Assembly: GCA_004017275.1 (NCBI GenBank)
Contig: SAKE01000014.1
Location: 1 to 64,000 of the forward strand
Reading direction: 5' to 3'
DNA from: Mesorhizobium sp.
Lineage (GTDB): Bacteria; Pseudomonadota; Alphaproteobacteria; Rhizobiales; Rhizobiaceae
DNA: 64,000 nucleotides
Shown here: piece by piece, positions 25,841-34,312 of the stretch
Layout: every line of letters begins with the position of its first letter
How positions within the stretch are numbered: the first letter of the stretch is position 1
Notes under the pieces: model-generated
Seen by the model: only the letters and a program-made list of their open reading frames with translations
Database searches by the model: none
What the model was told of the DNA's origin: nothing
Program-made: the position numbers and the translations under genes

Positions 25841-26791
25841 ATGGGGATTGTCTTGCACGACTATCAGACGACATTGAAGACGCGCGCGTCGCTTACCGGC
25901 ACCGGCGTCCACAGCGGCAAGGAAGTCTCCATCAGCTTCATGCCGGCGGATGCCGACACCGGCATCGTTTTTCAGCTTTTCAATGGCGCGGACCAGGGCC
26001 GCGAGTTTCGTGCCCTGGTCTCGGAAGTCGGCGCTACTGATCTGTGCACCATGCTTGGTGATCCCGCCGGCGAGCACATCGCCACGGTCGAGCACATCAT
26101 GGCGGCGCTGTTCGGGCTCGGCATCGATAATGTCGCTGTCGAGATCGACGGTTCCGAAGTTCCGATCTTCGACGGCAGCGCCATGGCGTTCGTCGAAGCC
26201 ATCGACCAGGCGGGCATCGAGACGCTGTCGGTCAAGCGGCGTTATATCAGGGTCATCAAGCCGGTCCGCATCGAGAACGGCGCCTCCTGGGCGGAGTTTC
26301 GGCCCTATGACGGCACCCGTTTCGAGATCGAGATCGACTTCGAAAGCCCGGCGATCGGCCGTCAGCTATTCGCGTCAGACCTCAATGCCGATATTTTCCG
26401 CCGCGACATCGCGCGCGCCCGCACCTTCGGCTTCATGAAGGACGTCGAGCGGCTGTGGGCCGCCGGCTACGCGCTCGGCTCGTCGCTGGAGAATTCGCTG
26501 GTCATCGGCGACGACAACCGCGTCATCAATATGGGCGGCCTGCGCTATCCCAATGAATTCGTGCGCCACAAGACGCTGGACGCCATGGGCGACCTGGCGC
26601 TGGCCGGCGCCCGCTTCATCGGCTGTTTCCGCTCGTATCGCGGCGGCCACAGGATGAATGCAGCGGCCCTGCGCCGTCTGCTGTCGGACCGCACCGCGTT
26701 CGAAATTGTCGAGACGACGCGCCGCGAGCGCGGCCGCAGCGCCGAGATGAACGCCGTCAACGCGCCGCTCTACGCGCCCTGGATGATCTGA
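25841..26791 (+). CDS. lpxC: UDP-3-O-acyl-N-acetylglucosamine deacetylase LpxC
   Basis: A 316-residue zinc enzyme for the committed step of lipid A synthesis. The start MGIVLHDYQTTLKT is at 25841. Predicted zinc ligands are His85 (ATVEHIMAAL), His243 and Asp247 (VRHKTLDAMGDL), with Asp251 and His270 (GGHRMN) as further active-site residues. These align with the E. coli enzyme's His79, His238, Asp242, Asp246 and His265. The next 265 bp to bamD hold no gene that I can support. Confidence 0.96.
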   Translation: MGIVLHDYQTTLKTRASLTGTGVHSGKEVSISFMPADADTGIVFQLFNGADQGREFRALVSEVGATDLCTMLGDPAGEHIATVEHIMAALFGLGIDNVAVEIDGSEVPIFDGSAMAFVEAIDQAGIETLSVKRRYIRVIKPVRIENGASWAEFRPYDGTRFEIEIDFESPAIGRQLFASDLNADIFRRDIARARTFGFMKDVERLWAAGYALGSSLENSLVIGDDNRVINMGGLRYPNEFVRHKTLDAMGDLALAGARFIGCFRSYRGGHRMNAAALRRLLSDRTAFEIVETTRRERGRSAEMNAVNAPLYAPWMI

Positions 26792-27056
26792 TTTTCTTAA
26801 GTTTTTCGGGTTTCATAAGGGATAAAGCGCGTGTTGCAGGAATGCACCACCCGTCAGTGAAATTGCTTGGATGTTCAACCTGTGTCCGGCCGCCACAAAA
26901 ATGCGCGATTGGCCGGAGATAGCGTTGCCGGGTAAGGCGGTTATGGTTTATGGCTGCTGCCGTCGATTAGTGCATATTGTTCAAAAGTGGGGACCAGTTT
27001 TGAAACAATGGTATGCAACTGGCATTGAAATAACGCCGAAAGGGCGGAATCCAATC

Positions 27057-27926
27057 ATGTTCTTCAAGCGAGTTGGTCAATTGAAAGCGCCGAAGAGGGC
27101 TGTTTTCCTGGCGCTTTCGGTGGTTGTTCCATCGCTCTTTCTGTCGGCTTGCATGTCGTCGGAGAAAGATATCGACCTGTCGACCTATGTCGACCAGACC
27201 GAACCGGCCGATGTTCTCTACAATCAGGGCCTCGCCAATCTCAATGCCGGACGCCTGCAGGAGGCGAGCCGCAAGTTCGACGCCGTGGACCGCCAGCACC
27301 CCTATTCGGAATGGGCTCGCAAATCGATGGTGATGGGCGCTTTCGCCGATTATCGCCAGGGCCATTATGACGAGGCGATAGGTTCGGCCAAGCGCTATCT
27401 CACGCTCTATCCGTCGACCGATGACGCTGCCTATGCGCAGTACATCATCGGCTTGAGCTATTACCGCCAGATCAAGGACGTGACGCAGGACCAGAAGGAA
27501 GCGCGCCAGACCGTTCAGACGATGCAGGATCTGGTGACACGCTGGCCGACATCGGAATATGTCGACGACGCCAAGGAAAAGATCCGCTTCGCCAACGATC
27601 AGCTGGCCGGCAAGGAAATGCAGATCGGCCGCTACTATCTCGAGCGGCGGGAATACATCGCCGCGGTCAAGCGCTTCCGTACCGTGGTCGAGAACTATTC
27701 CAACACGCGCCATGTCGAGGAGGCACTCGCCCGCCTGACCGAAAGCTATTACGCGATGGGCCTGACCTCGGAGGCGCAGACCGCCGCCGCCGTGCTCGGC
27801 ACCAACTATCCCGACAGTTCGTGGTACAAGGATTCCTATAAGCTCTTGCAGAGCAATGGACTTGCGCCGCGCGAAAATGCCGGGTCGTGGATATCCAAGG
27901 CCGGGAAGATGATCACCGGCGCCTAG
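27057..27926 (+). CDS. bamD: outer-membrane assembly lipoprotein BamD
   Basis: A 289-residue lipoprotein of the BAM complex that inserts outer-membrane proteins. The ATG at 27057 starts a signal sequence ending in the lipobox FLSAC at about residue 29. Five TPR-like helix pairs follow, for example PADVLYNQGLANLNAGRLQEAS and DDAAYAQYIIGLSYYRQ. An upstream frame extension is ignored because it would bury the signal peptide. The ftsZ-lpxC-bamD-recN-ligA order is common in alphaproteobacteria. Confidence 0.94.
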   Translation: MFFKRVGQLKAPKRAVFLALSVVVPSLFLSACMSSEKDIDLSTYVDQTEPADVLYNQGLANLNAGRLQEASRKFDAVDRQHPYSEWARKSMVMGAFADYRQGHYDEAIGSAKRYLTLYPSTDDAAYAQYIIGLSYYRQIKDVTQDQKEARQTVQTMQDLVTRWPTSEYVDDAKEKIRFANDQLAGKEMQIGRYYLERREYIAAVKRFRTVVENYSNTRHVEEALARLTESYYAMGLTSEAQTAAAVLGTNYPDSSWYKDSYKLLQSNGLAPRENAGSWISKAGKMITGA

Positions 27927-28023
27927 CCTCAAGCAGACGTCGCGGGCTTCGCCAACGCGCCGTCTGCTGCTTGTCGCAGGTTCTTGTCGCAAAACCGCCG
28001 GACATTTTTGCGGAACCTGCTTG

Positions 28024-28074
28024 GAGCATCGGACCGAAGCGTGCTCAGCGCTTTTTCGGATTGATCCGATGCTC
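28024..28074. repeat. rhizobial-type palindromic repeat between bamD and recN
   Basis: GAGCATCGGA (28024-28033) and TCCGATGCTC (28065-28074) are perfect inverted arms. Inside them CCGAAGCG and CGCTTTTTCGG form a nested hairpin. The layout (GAGCAT...CGAA...TTTTCGG...GATGCTCAAAC) is like the very common palindromic intergenic repeat of rhizobial genomes. Just upstream another inverted repeat, AGCAGACG ... CGTCTGCT (about 27951-28000), may terminate bamD. Confidence 0.6.
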
Positions 28075-28140
28075 AAACAAAAAGATAGTGCGGCGCTGGC
28101 GACTGCAAATGGTCGCGTGCCGTTCTAGATTCGGGTTCTG

Positions 28141-29814
28141 ATGCTTTCCAGACTGTCGATCCGCGATATCGTCCTGATCGAGAAGCTGGATATCGACTTC
28201 CAGCCGGGTCTTTCGGTGCTGACCGGCGAAACCGGCGCCGGCAAATCCATCCTGCTCGATGCCTTGTCGCTTGCGCTTGGTGCACGCGGCGACGCGTCGC
28301 TGGTGCGCCATGGCGCGGCGCAAGGTCAGGTCATCGCCGTCTTCGATGTGCCGCGCAATCATCCAGCCCGTGCGCTGCTGGCCGACAATGCGATCGAGGA
28401 TGACGGCGACATCATCCTGCGCCGCCTGCAGACGGCGGATGGCCGCACCCGTGTCTTCGTCAACGACCAGCCTTCGAGTGTCACCTTGATGCGCGATGTT
28501 GGCCGCGCGCTGGTCGAGATCCACGGCCAGCACGATGAACGCGCTCTGGTCGATCCCGGCGCTCACCGCGAGGTGCTCGACGCTTTCGGCGGCCATCTCG
28601 GCGTCGTCCGGTCGACGGGCGAGGCATGGCGGCACTGGCGCGCCTGCGAGCAGGAGCTGTCGCGCCACCGGGCCAAGGTGGCGGCGGCCGCGCGCGAGGC
28701 CGACTATCTGCGTGCCGCGGTGGCGGAACTGACCAAGCTCGATCCGCAGCCGGGTGAGGAGACCGACCTGGCCGAACTACGCGCGTCGATGATGCGGGCG
28801 GAAAAGATCGCCTCCGAAATCCATGATGCGCAGGATGTGCTGTCCGGCCCGTCCTCGCCCTTGCCGCAACTGGCCAGCCTGCTGCGACGGCTGCAGCGCA
28901 AGGTGACGGAGGCGCCCGGCCTGCTCGACGATGTGGTCAAGTCGCTCGATGAGGCGATGCTGTCGCTCGACGCGGCGCAATCGGGCGTCGAGGCTGCACT
29001 GCGCGCCACCGAATATGATCCGCAACGGCTGGAAAAGGCCGAGGAGCGGCTGTTTTCGCTGCGCGCGGCCTCGCGCAAGCACAGCGTCGCCGTCGACGAT
29101 TTGGCGCAACTGCGCGACACGATGTCGGCCGACCTCGCCGATCTCGATGCCGGCGAGGAGCGCCTGCACGGGCTGGAAAAGCAGGCCGTGGCCGCGCGCG
29201 AGACCTACGACATTGCCGCCGCACAGTTGTCCTCGCTGCGTCATGCCGCGGCGGTCGGCCTGACCAAGGCTGTGATGGCCGAACTGCCGGCGCTGAAGCT
29301 CGAACGCGCCGCCTTCATCGTGGAAATGAAGAGCGAGGCCGAGAGCCGGATGGAAGAAGGTATCGACCAGATCGAGTTCTGGGTGCGCACCAATCCAGGC
29401 ACGCGGCCCGGGCCAATGATGAAAGTGGCGTCGGGCGGCGAGCTTTCGCGCTTCCTTTTGGCGCTGAAGGTGGCGCTGGCCGACCGCGGCTCGGCGCCGA
29501 CGCTGGTGTTCGATGAAATCGACACCGGCGTGGGCGGCGCTGTCGCCGACGCCATCGGCCAGCGGCTGGCCCGGCTGTCGAAGCGCGTCCAGGTGCTCTC
29601 GGTGACGCATGCGCCACAGGTGGCGGCACGCGCGGCGACGCATTTCCTGATCTCCAAATCCGGCAGCACCGACCGTGTCGCGACCGGCATTGCCGAGATG
29701 GACCGGCCGGCGCGGCAAGAGGAGATCGCGCGCATGCTGGCCGGCGCTACCATCACCGACGAGGCCCGCGCCGCCGCCGAGCGGCTGCTGCGCGAAAATA
29801 CCACGGCGGCATGA
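28141..29814 (+). CDS. recN: DNA repair protein RecN
   Basis: A 557-residue SMC-like ATPase for double-strand break repair. It starts MLSRLSIRDIVLIEKLDIDF and has Walker A GETGAGKSILLDAL near residue 30. A central coiled coil of about 250 residues follows, then the C-terminal half ATPase with ASGGELSRFLLALK and Walker B PTLVFDEIDTGVGG, and a VLSVTHAPQVAARA segment. Length matches the family. Confidence 0.96.
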   Translation: MLSRLSIRDIVLIEKLDIDFQPGLSVLTGETGAGKSILLDALSLALGARGDASLVRHGAAQGQVIAVFDVPRNHPARALLADNAIEDDGDIILRRLQTADGRTRVFVNDQPSSVTLMRDVGRALVEIHGQHDERALVDPGAHREVLDAFGGHLGVVRSTGEAWRHWRACEQELSRHRAKVAAAAREADYLRAAVAELTKLDPQPGEETDLAELRASMMRAEKIASEIHDAQDVLSGPSSPLPQLASLLRRLQRKVTEAPGLLDDVVKSLDEAMLSLDAAQSGVEAALRATEYDPQRLEKAEERLFSLRAASRKHSVAVDDLAQLRDTMSADLADLDAGEERLHGLEKQAVAARETYDIAAAQLSSLRHAAAVGLTKAVMAELPALKLERAAFIVEMKSEAESRMEEGIDQIEFWVRTNPGTRPGPMMKVASGGELSRFLLALKVALADRGSAPTLVFDEIDTGVGGAVADAIGQRLARLSKRVQVLSVTHAPQVAARAATHFLISKSGSTDRVATGIAEMDRPARQEEIARMLAGATITDEARAAAERLLRENTTAA

Positions 29815-29926
29815 GGAACAGCGGGTGTCAGGGATCGAGTCAGGATATGGCTCCATCTTGCTGTTCAGGAATGATTTTCCAAAAATCCTGATCTATTGTG
29901 GCGGGCCACCGTCCGGGGAAGGAAGT

Positions 29927-32131
29927 ATGTCCGAAAAACCAGTCGATGCCCTGACCGAAAGCGAGGCCGAAGCTGAGCTGAAGCGCCTTGCGGAAGAGAT
30001 CGCCGAGCATGATCGGCGCTACCATACCGAAGACGCGCCTACTATCACCGACGCGGAATATGATGCGCTGGCACGGCGCAACCTCGCCATCGAGGGGCGC
30101 TTTCCGGCGCTGATGCGTGAAGATTCGCCATCGCTCAGGGTTGGTGCAGCACTCGCGGAAGGCTTTACCAAGGTGCGCCATGCGGTGCCGATGCTCAGCC
30201 TTGCCAAGGCCTATACCGACGATGACGTCACGGATTTCATCGAACGCGGCCGGCGATTCTTCGATCGCGACAAGGAGCTCGACATCGCCTTCACGGCCGA
30301 GCCGAAGATCGACGGGCTGTCGGCTTCGCTGCGTTACGAAAACGGTGTGTTCGTGCAGGGCGCAACACGTGGCAACGGCGCCGTCGGCGAAGACATCACC
30401 GCCAATCTGAAGACGATTGCCGATATTCCGGCGAAGCTGAAAGGCTCGGGCTGGCCCGAAGTCATCGAGATCCGCGGCGAGGTCTACATGACCTATGCGG
30501 AATTCGAGGCGTTGAAGCAGCGGTCGGCGGCGGCCGGCGGCCAGGACTACGTCAATCCGCGCAACACGGCGGCCGGGTCGCTGCGCCAGAAGGATCCGTC
30601 GGTTACCGCCAGCCGCAACCTCAAGTTCTTTGCCTATGCCTGGGGCTATACGACAGCGGATCCGGCTCCGACCCAGTATGATTCGGTGCAGAAATTCGCG
30701 GAATGGGGGTTCAGGATCAGCCCACTGATGGTGCGGGCGAAATCGGCCGACGAGCTGATCGCGCATTATCATCGGATCGAGGAGCAGCGCTCGGCATTGG
30801 GCTATGACATCGACGGCGTCGTTTACAAGGTCGATCAACTGGAATTGCAGCGCCGATGGGGGTTCGTCACCGGTGAGCCTCGCTGGGCCGTCGCGCACAA
30901 ATTTCCGGCCGAACAGGCGATGACGACTGTGATCAAGATCGACATCCAGGTTGGCCGCACCGGCACGCTGGCGCCGGTTGCGCGGCTGGCGCCGGTCACG
31001 GTTGGGGGCGTCGTGGTCGAAAATGTCACGCTGCACAATGAGGACTACATCAAGGGCCTGGACAGCACCGGCCAGCCGATCCGCGACGGCATCGATGTGC
31101 GCATCGGCGATACGGTGGTGATCCAGCGGGCAGGGGACGTCATTCCGCAGATCGTCAGCGTCGTTCTCGACAAGCGGCCGGCCGATGCCGTTCCGTACGA
31201 ATTCCCGCACACTTGTCCGATCTGCGGCTCGCCGGCGACGCGCGAGATCAACGAGAAGACCGGCAAGGAAGATTCCCGCCGCCGCTGCACCGGCGAGCTG
31301 ATCTGTCCGGCGCAGGCGGTGGAAGGATTGCGCCACTTCGTGTCACGCGGTGCCCTGGATATCGAGGGCCTCGGGGCGGAGAACATAGACACGTTCTTCA
31401 ATGCGGGGCTGATCAAGACGGCCGCCGATATCTTCACGCTCAGGGACCGCCGTCCGGCCGTCACCAGGGCACTGGCCGAGCGCCGCGAGGAGCAGGCCAG
31501 GCAGCGCGAGGCCGCATCAGGCAAGACGCGCAAGAATGTGCGTGGCGTGGAGGATCGCAACTATGAGGGCCTCGACAAGCTGTTCGGCGCCATCGACTCG
31601 CGCCGCGAGCCGGAACTCGACCGTTTCATTTTCGCGCTCGGCATCCGCCATATCGGCGAAACGACGGCCGCCGTGCTCGCCCGCACCTTCTCGACCATCG
31701 AGGAGTTGATCCGCGTCGGCAAGGAGACTGCGGTAGCGGAGGATCCACATACTGTTTTCCCATCGGTCAACGGCATCGGCGACACGGTGATCGATGCGCT
31801 GCGCGACTTCTTCGGCAATGAACGCAATGACGACGTGCTTGAGAAGCTGCTCGAGCAGGTCAAGCCGAAGCCCTATGTCGTCAACGTCTCGGCCGACAGC
31901 GAGGTCGCCGGCAAGACGGTCGTGTTCACCGGCTCGCTGGAGAAGATGACGCGCTCCGAAGCCAAGGCCATGGCGGAGCGTCTCGGCGCCAAGGTCGCGG
32001 GTTCGGTCTCGGCCAAGACCGATCTCGTGGTCGCCGGGCCGGGTGCCGGCTCCAAGCTCAAGCTCGCCAGCGAACTTGGCATCGAGGTGATCGACGAAGA
32101 CGCCTGGCTGGTGCGGATTGGCAAGGCGTGA
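29927..32131 (+). CDS. ligA: NAD-dependent DNA ligase LigA
   Basis: A 734-residue replicative ligase. The ATG at 29927 follows GGAAGGAAG. The nucleotidyltransferase domain holds the adenylated lysine, predicted Lys127, in AEPKIDGLSASLRYE. OB-fold, Cys4 zinc finger (CPICG ... CTGELICPAQ), helix-hairpin-helix and a C-terminal BRCT domain (from about residue 655) follow. A basic insertion of about 25 residues (REEQARQREAASGKTRK) sits between the zinc finger and HhH domains; rhizobial LigA proteins commonly carry it. Confidence 0.96.
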   Translation: MSEKPVDALTESEAEAELKRLAEEIAEHDRRYHTEDAPTITDAEYDALARRNLAIEGRFPALMREDSPSLRVGAALAEGFTKVRHAVPMLSLAKAYTDDDVTDFIERGRRFFDRDKELDIAFTAEPKIDGLSASLRYENGVFVQGATRGNGAVGEDITANLKTIADIPAKLKGSGWPEVIEIRGEVYMTYAEFEALKQRSAAAGGQDYVNPRNTAAGSLRQKDPSVTASRNLKFFAYAWGYTTADPAPTQYDSVQKFAEWGFRISPLMVRAKSADELIAHYHRIEEQRSALGYDIDGVVYKVDQLELQRRWGFVTGEPRWAVAHKFPAEQAMTTVIKIDIQVGRTGTLAPVARLAPVTVGGVVVENVTLHNEDYIKGLDSTGQPIRDGIDVRIGDTVVIQRAGDVIPQIVSVVLDKRPADAVPYEFPHTCPICGSPATREINEKTGKEDSRRRCTGELICPAQAVEGLRHFVSRGALDIEGLGAENIDTFFNAGLIKTAADIFTLRDRRPAVTRALAERREEQARQREAASGKTRKNVRGVEDRNYEGLDKLFGAIDSRREPELDRFIFALGIRHIGETTAAVLARTFSTIEELIRVGKETAVAEDPHTVFPSVNGIGDTVIDALRDFFGNERNDDVLEKLLEQVKPKPYVVNVSADSEVAGKTVVFTGSLEKMTRSEAKAMAERLGAKVAGSVSAKTDLVVAGPGAGSKLKLASELGIEVIDEDAWLVRIGKA

Positions 32132-32823
32132 TGGAAGGCGCATTCAAAGGGTTCGGGCCGAAGGCCATTCCGTTCCTGAAGGCGCTGGATTTCCACCAGA
32201 ACCGGGAGTGGTTCCTGGAAAACCGCGACCTGTTCGAAAAGGAATTGCGTGATCCGTTCGGCGATCTGGTCGACACGCTGACCGAGCGCTTTGCAAAGGC
32301 AGGACTCGGCTTGCGCGGCGACCGCAAGAAGTCGCTGTTCCGGATCAATCGCGACGTGCGCTTCGCCAAGGACAAGCGGCCTTATAACAGGCACTTGTCG
32401 GCCATCCTGTCGCCCGACGGCACCAAGATGGAGCAGGGCGTGTTCTACGTGCATGTCGGGCTTGAGCGCTGCTTCGCCGATATTGCGTGGTGGCAGCCGG
32501 AGCCGACGCTGCTGCTGGCGATGCGCAAGGCCATCGCGGCAAAGCCGGACAGGTTTCGCGCCCTCGTGGCGGCGTTGAAGAAGAACCGTCTTGAACTTGA
32601 GACGGAAGACCGCATGAAGCGTACGCCACGCGGCTTCGAGGATATCAACGATCCCGATCTGGTCGCCGCCATTCGCCACCGGCATTTCTATGTCCAGCAT
32701 GTCATCGATCCGGCAGGAATCCATACGGCCGATCTGGTCGACGAACTCGTCGATTTCACCTTGCGCGCCAAGCCGCTGCTCGACTGGGGCAGGGCGATCG
32801 AGGGCAAGATTCCGCTCGATTAG
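32131..32823 (+). CDS. DUF2461 / TIGR02453 family protein
   Basis: A 230-residue soluble protein beginning MEGAFKGFGPKAIPFLKALDFHQNREWFLENRD. The segments LFRINRDVRFAKDKRPYNRHLSAILSP and GVFYVHVGLE are diagnostic of this uncharacterised family. No catalytic motif is known. The ATG shares a base with the ligA stop codon, so it is probably co-transcribed with ligA. Confidence 0.85.
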   Translation: MEGAFKGFGPKAIPFLKALDFHQNREWFLENRDLFEKELRDPFGDLVDTLTERFAKAGLGLRGDRKKSLFRINRDVRFAKDKRPYNRHLSAILSPDGTKMEQGVFYVHVGLERCFADIAWWQPEPTLLLAMRKAIAAKPDRFRALVAALKKNRLELETEDRMKRTPRGFEDINDPDLVAAIRHRHFYVQHVIDPAGIHTADLVDELVDFTLRAKPLLDWGRAIEGKIPLD

Positions 32824-32935
32824 CCTCCGGCTCCGGTAACCCGACGATCATTTCCGCTGATTGTTTGGCTCAAGCGAATTCGTGTGACAAGGCAGGCAGT
32901 GCTTCCTACATCAGGCCTCTGATTAAGGAGAGGTG

Positions 32936-33664
32936 ATGTCGGCGCAAGCAATTTCCGAGAGCGGCGATAGAAGCGATTTCTGGCAAGGCGTGCGGCTCTC
33001 GATGCCTGTCGTTGTGGCGTCGGCGCCGTTTGCGGTGCTGTTCGGCGCGCTCGCAGTCGACAATGGCTTCTCGGTCCTGGAAGCCTTCCTGATGAGCGCG
33101 CTGGTCTATGGCGGCGCCAGCCAGATGGTCGGCATCCAGCTGTTCGGCCAGCATGTGGCGCCGTGGCTGATCGTGCTGTCGATCTTCGCCGTGAACTTTC
33201 GCCATGTGCTCTACTCCGCTGGCATCGGCCGGCGCATCGCCCACTGGCCTGTCATCCAACAGGCGCTCGGCTACTTCATCCTCACCGACCCGCAATTCGC
33301 GGTGGCCGAGGCGAGGGCGCAATCCGGCCAGACGGTCGGCTTTGCCTGGTATCTGGGGCTCGGCCTGCCGGTCTATCTGTTCTGGATCGTCGAAAGCGCG
33401 CTTGGCGCGCTGTTCGGCAAGCTGATCCCCGACACGCATGCGCTGGGCATCGATTTCCTGCTGCCGATCTACTTCCTCGGTCTCGTGCTTGGCTTCCGCA
33501 AGCGGCCGCTGTGGTTGCCGGTGGTCATTGCCAGTGCGGCCGCCTCGATCATCGCCTACAAGACGGTCGGCTCGCCCTGGCATGTCTCGATCGGCGCGAT
33601 TGCGGGTGTGCTGCTTGCGGTCATCCTGCCACCCCACCACAGCGGCGTAAAGGCACGGCCATGA
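32936..33664 (+). CDS. azlC: AzlC-type branched-chain amino acid exporter, large subunit
   Basis: A 242-residue membrane protein with about seven helices. It begins MSAQAISESGDRSDFWQG after AAGGAGAGG; FWQGVRLSMPVVVASAPFAVLFGALA and YGGASQMVGIQLF are typical AzlC segments. AzlCD pairs export branched-chain amino acids or analogues. It overlaps azlD by ATGA. Confidence 0.88.
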   Translation: MSAQAISESGDRSDFWQGVRLSMPVVVASAPFAVLFGALAVDNGFSVLEAFLMSALVYGGASQMVGIQLFGQHVAPWLIVLSIFAVNFRHVLYSAGIGRRIAHWPVIQQALGYFILTDPQFAVAEARAQSGQTVGFAWYLGLGLPVYLFWIVESALGALFGKLIPDTHALGIDFLLPIYFLGLVLGFRKRPLWLPVVIASAAASIIAYKTVGSPWHVSIGAIAGVLLAVILPPHHSGVKARP

Positions 33665-33957
33665 GCACGACATTCTGGATCATCATCGCCGGTGCCATCG
33701 CCACCTATCTGACGCGCATCGGCGGACATCTCGTCATCTCCCGCTTCGATACCATCCATCCGCGCGTCGAGGCCGGTCTCAATGCCGTGCCGGCCGCGGT
33801 GCTGACGACGCTGGTGGCGCCCGAGCTGCTGAACGCCGGACCGGCGGAATGGGCCGCACTGGTGGTTACGGCTGTGGTTTCGTTACGGGGCGGACTGATG
33901 GCGATGTTTCTGGCGGGGGCGGCGGCGTTGATCGTTGCGCGGCAGTTCGCCGGCTGA
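33661..33957 (+). CDS. azlD: AzlD-type exporter, small subunit
   Basis: A 98-residue membrane protein with three or four helices (MSTTFWIIIAGAIATYLTRIGGHL ... AVPAAVLTTLVAPELL). It is coupled to azlC by a 4-bp overlap, and the family works only as a pair. The longer frame upstream of the ATG is an artefact of overlap with azlC. Confidence 0.88.
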   Translation: MSTTFWIIIAGAIATYLTRIGGHLVISRFDTIHPRVEAGLNAVPAAVLTTLVAPELLNAGPAEWAALVVTAVVSLRGGLMAMFLAGAAALIVARQFAG

Positions 33958-34073
33958 CTTTTTTGTCTTAGTTGGTCCACGTATGCTCACTGACGCATCG
34001 CCGACACATATAGTGATCGAGGCAATAATTCCTGTCAGACGCTTCTTGAAAATCGAAGCGATCCACACCGCGC

Positions 34074-34199
34074 TCAGCCGAATTGCCTCCGATCTCTCCT
34101 GACGGCGTGACGCACAAGGTTGGTGTAAAGGGCGTCGCGCTGCATCGGAGTCAATGCGCCAAGATCGATCGGCCAGTGGCCGAGAGGTTCAGGTGACAT
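34074..34199 (-). CDS. 41-residue hypothetical protein
   Basis: A small open frame starting MSPEPLGHWPIDLGALTPMQ and ending RRDRRQFG. GGGAG lies 6 bp before the ATG at 34199; an in-frame ATG at 34205 touches the same site and is less likely. Composition is protein-like: a Pro-rich start, then an amphipathic basic helix (LTPMQRDALYTNLVRHAVRR). It is divergent from the LysR gene, with a 22-bp palindrome 16 bp upstream. I do not recognise the family. The rest of the 33958-34312 gap holds no other gene that I can support. Confidence 0.5.
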   Translation of the reverse strand: MSPEPLGHWPIDLGALTPMQRDALYTNLVRHAVRRDRRQFG

Positions 34200-34214
34200 T
34201 TCCATCTCCCGTGA

Positions 34215-34236
34215 TTGACGCCCGAATTGGCGTCAA
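34215..34236. promoter_or_regulatory. 22-bp palindrome TTGACGCC-N6-GGCGTCAA, copy 2
   Basis: Perfect 8-bp arms around CGAATT, between the small gene and the LysR gene. Its reverse complement matches 3059-3080 at 21 of 22 positions. It sits where a promoter of the small gene would be expected. Confidence 0.55.
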
Positions 34237-34268
34237 TAACAGGCGATTTACGCGCCGTTTATCATCAG

Positions 34269-34296
34269 ATAAAATGAATTATTAAGATCATTTTAT
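34269..34296. promoter_or_regulatory. inverted repeat before the LysR gene, likely its operator
   Basis: ATAAAATGA (34269-34277) and TCATTTTAT (34288-34296) are perfect 9-bp arms with a 10-bp spacer in an AT-rich stretch ending 16 bp before the start codon. LysR-type proteins often bind such a site next to their own gene. Confidence 0.5.
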
Positions 34297-34312
34297 TCTC
34301 CGGGAGAGATAT

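Noticed and set aside
31490..31560. Basic insertion in LigA as another palindromic-element insertion
   Set aside because: The DNA is not palindromic and shares nothing with the ISPSRGEIG element; similar insertions are usual in rhizobial LigA.
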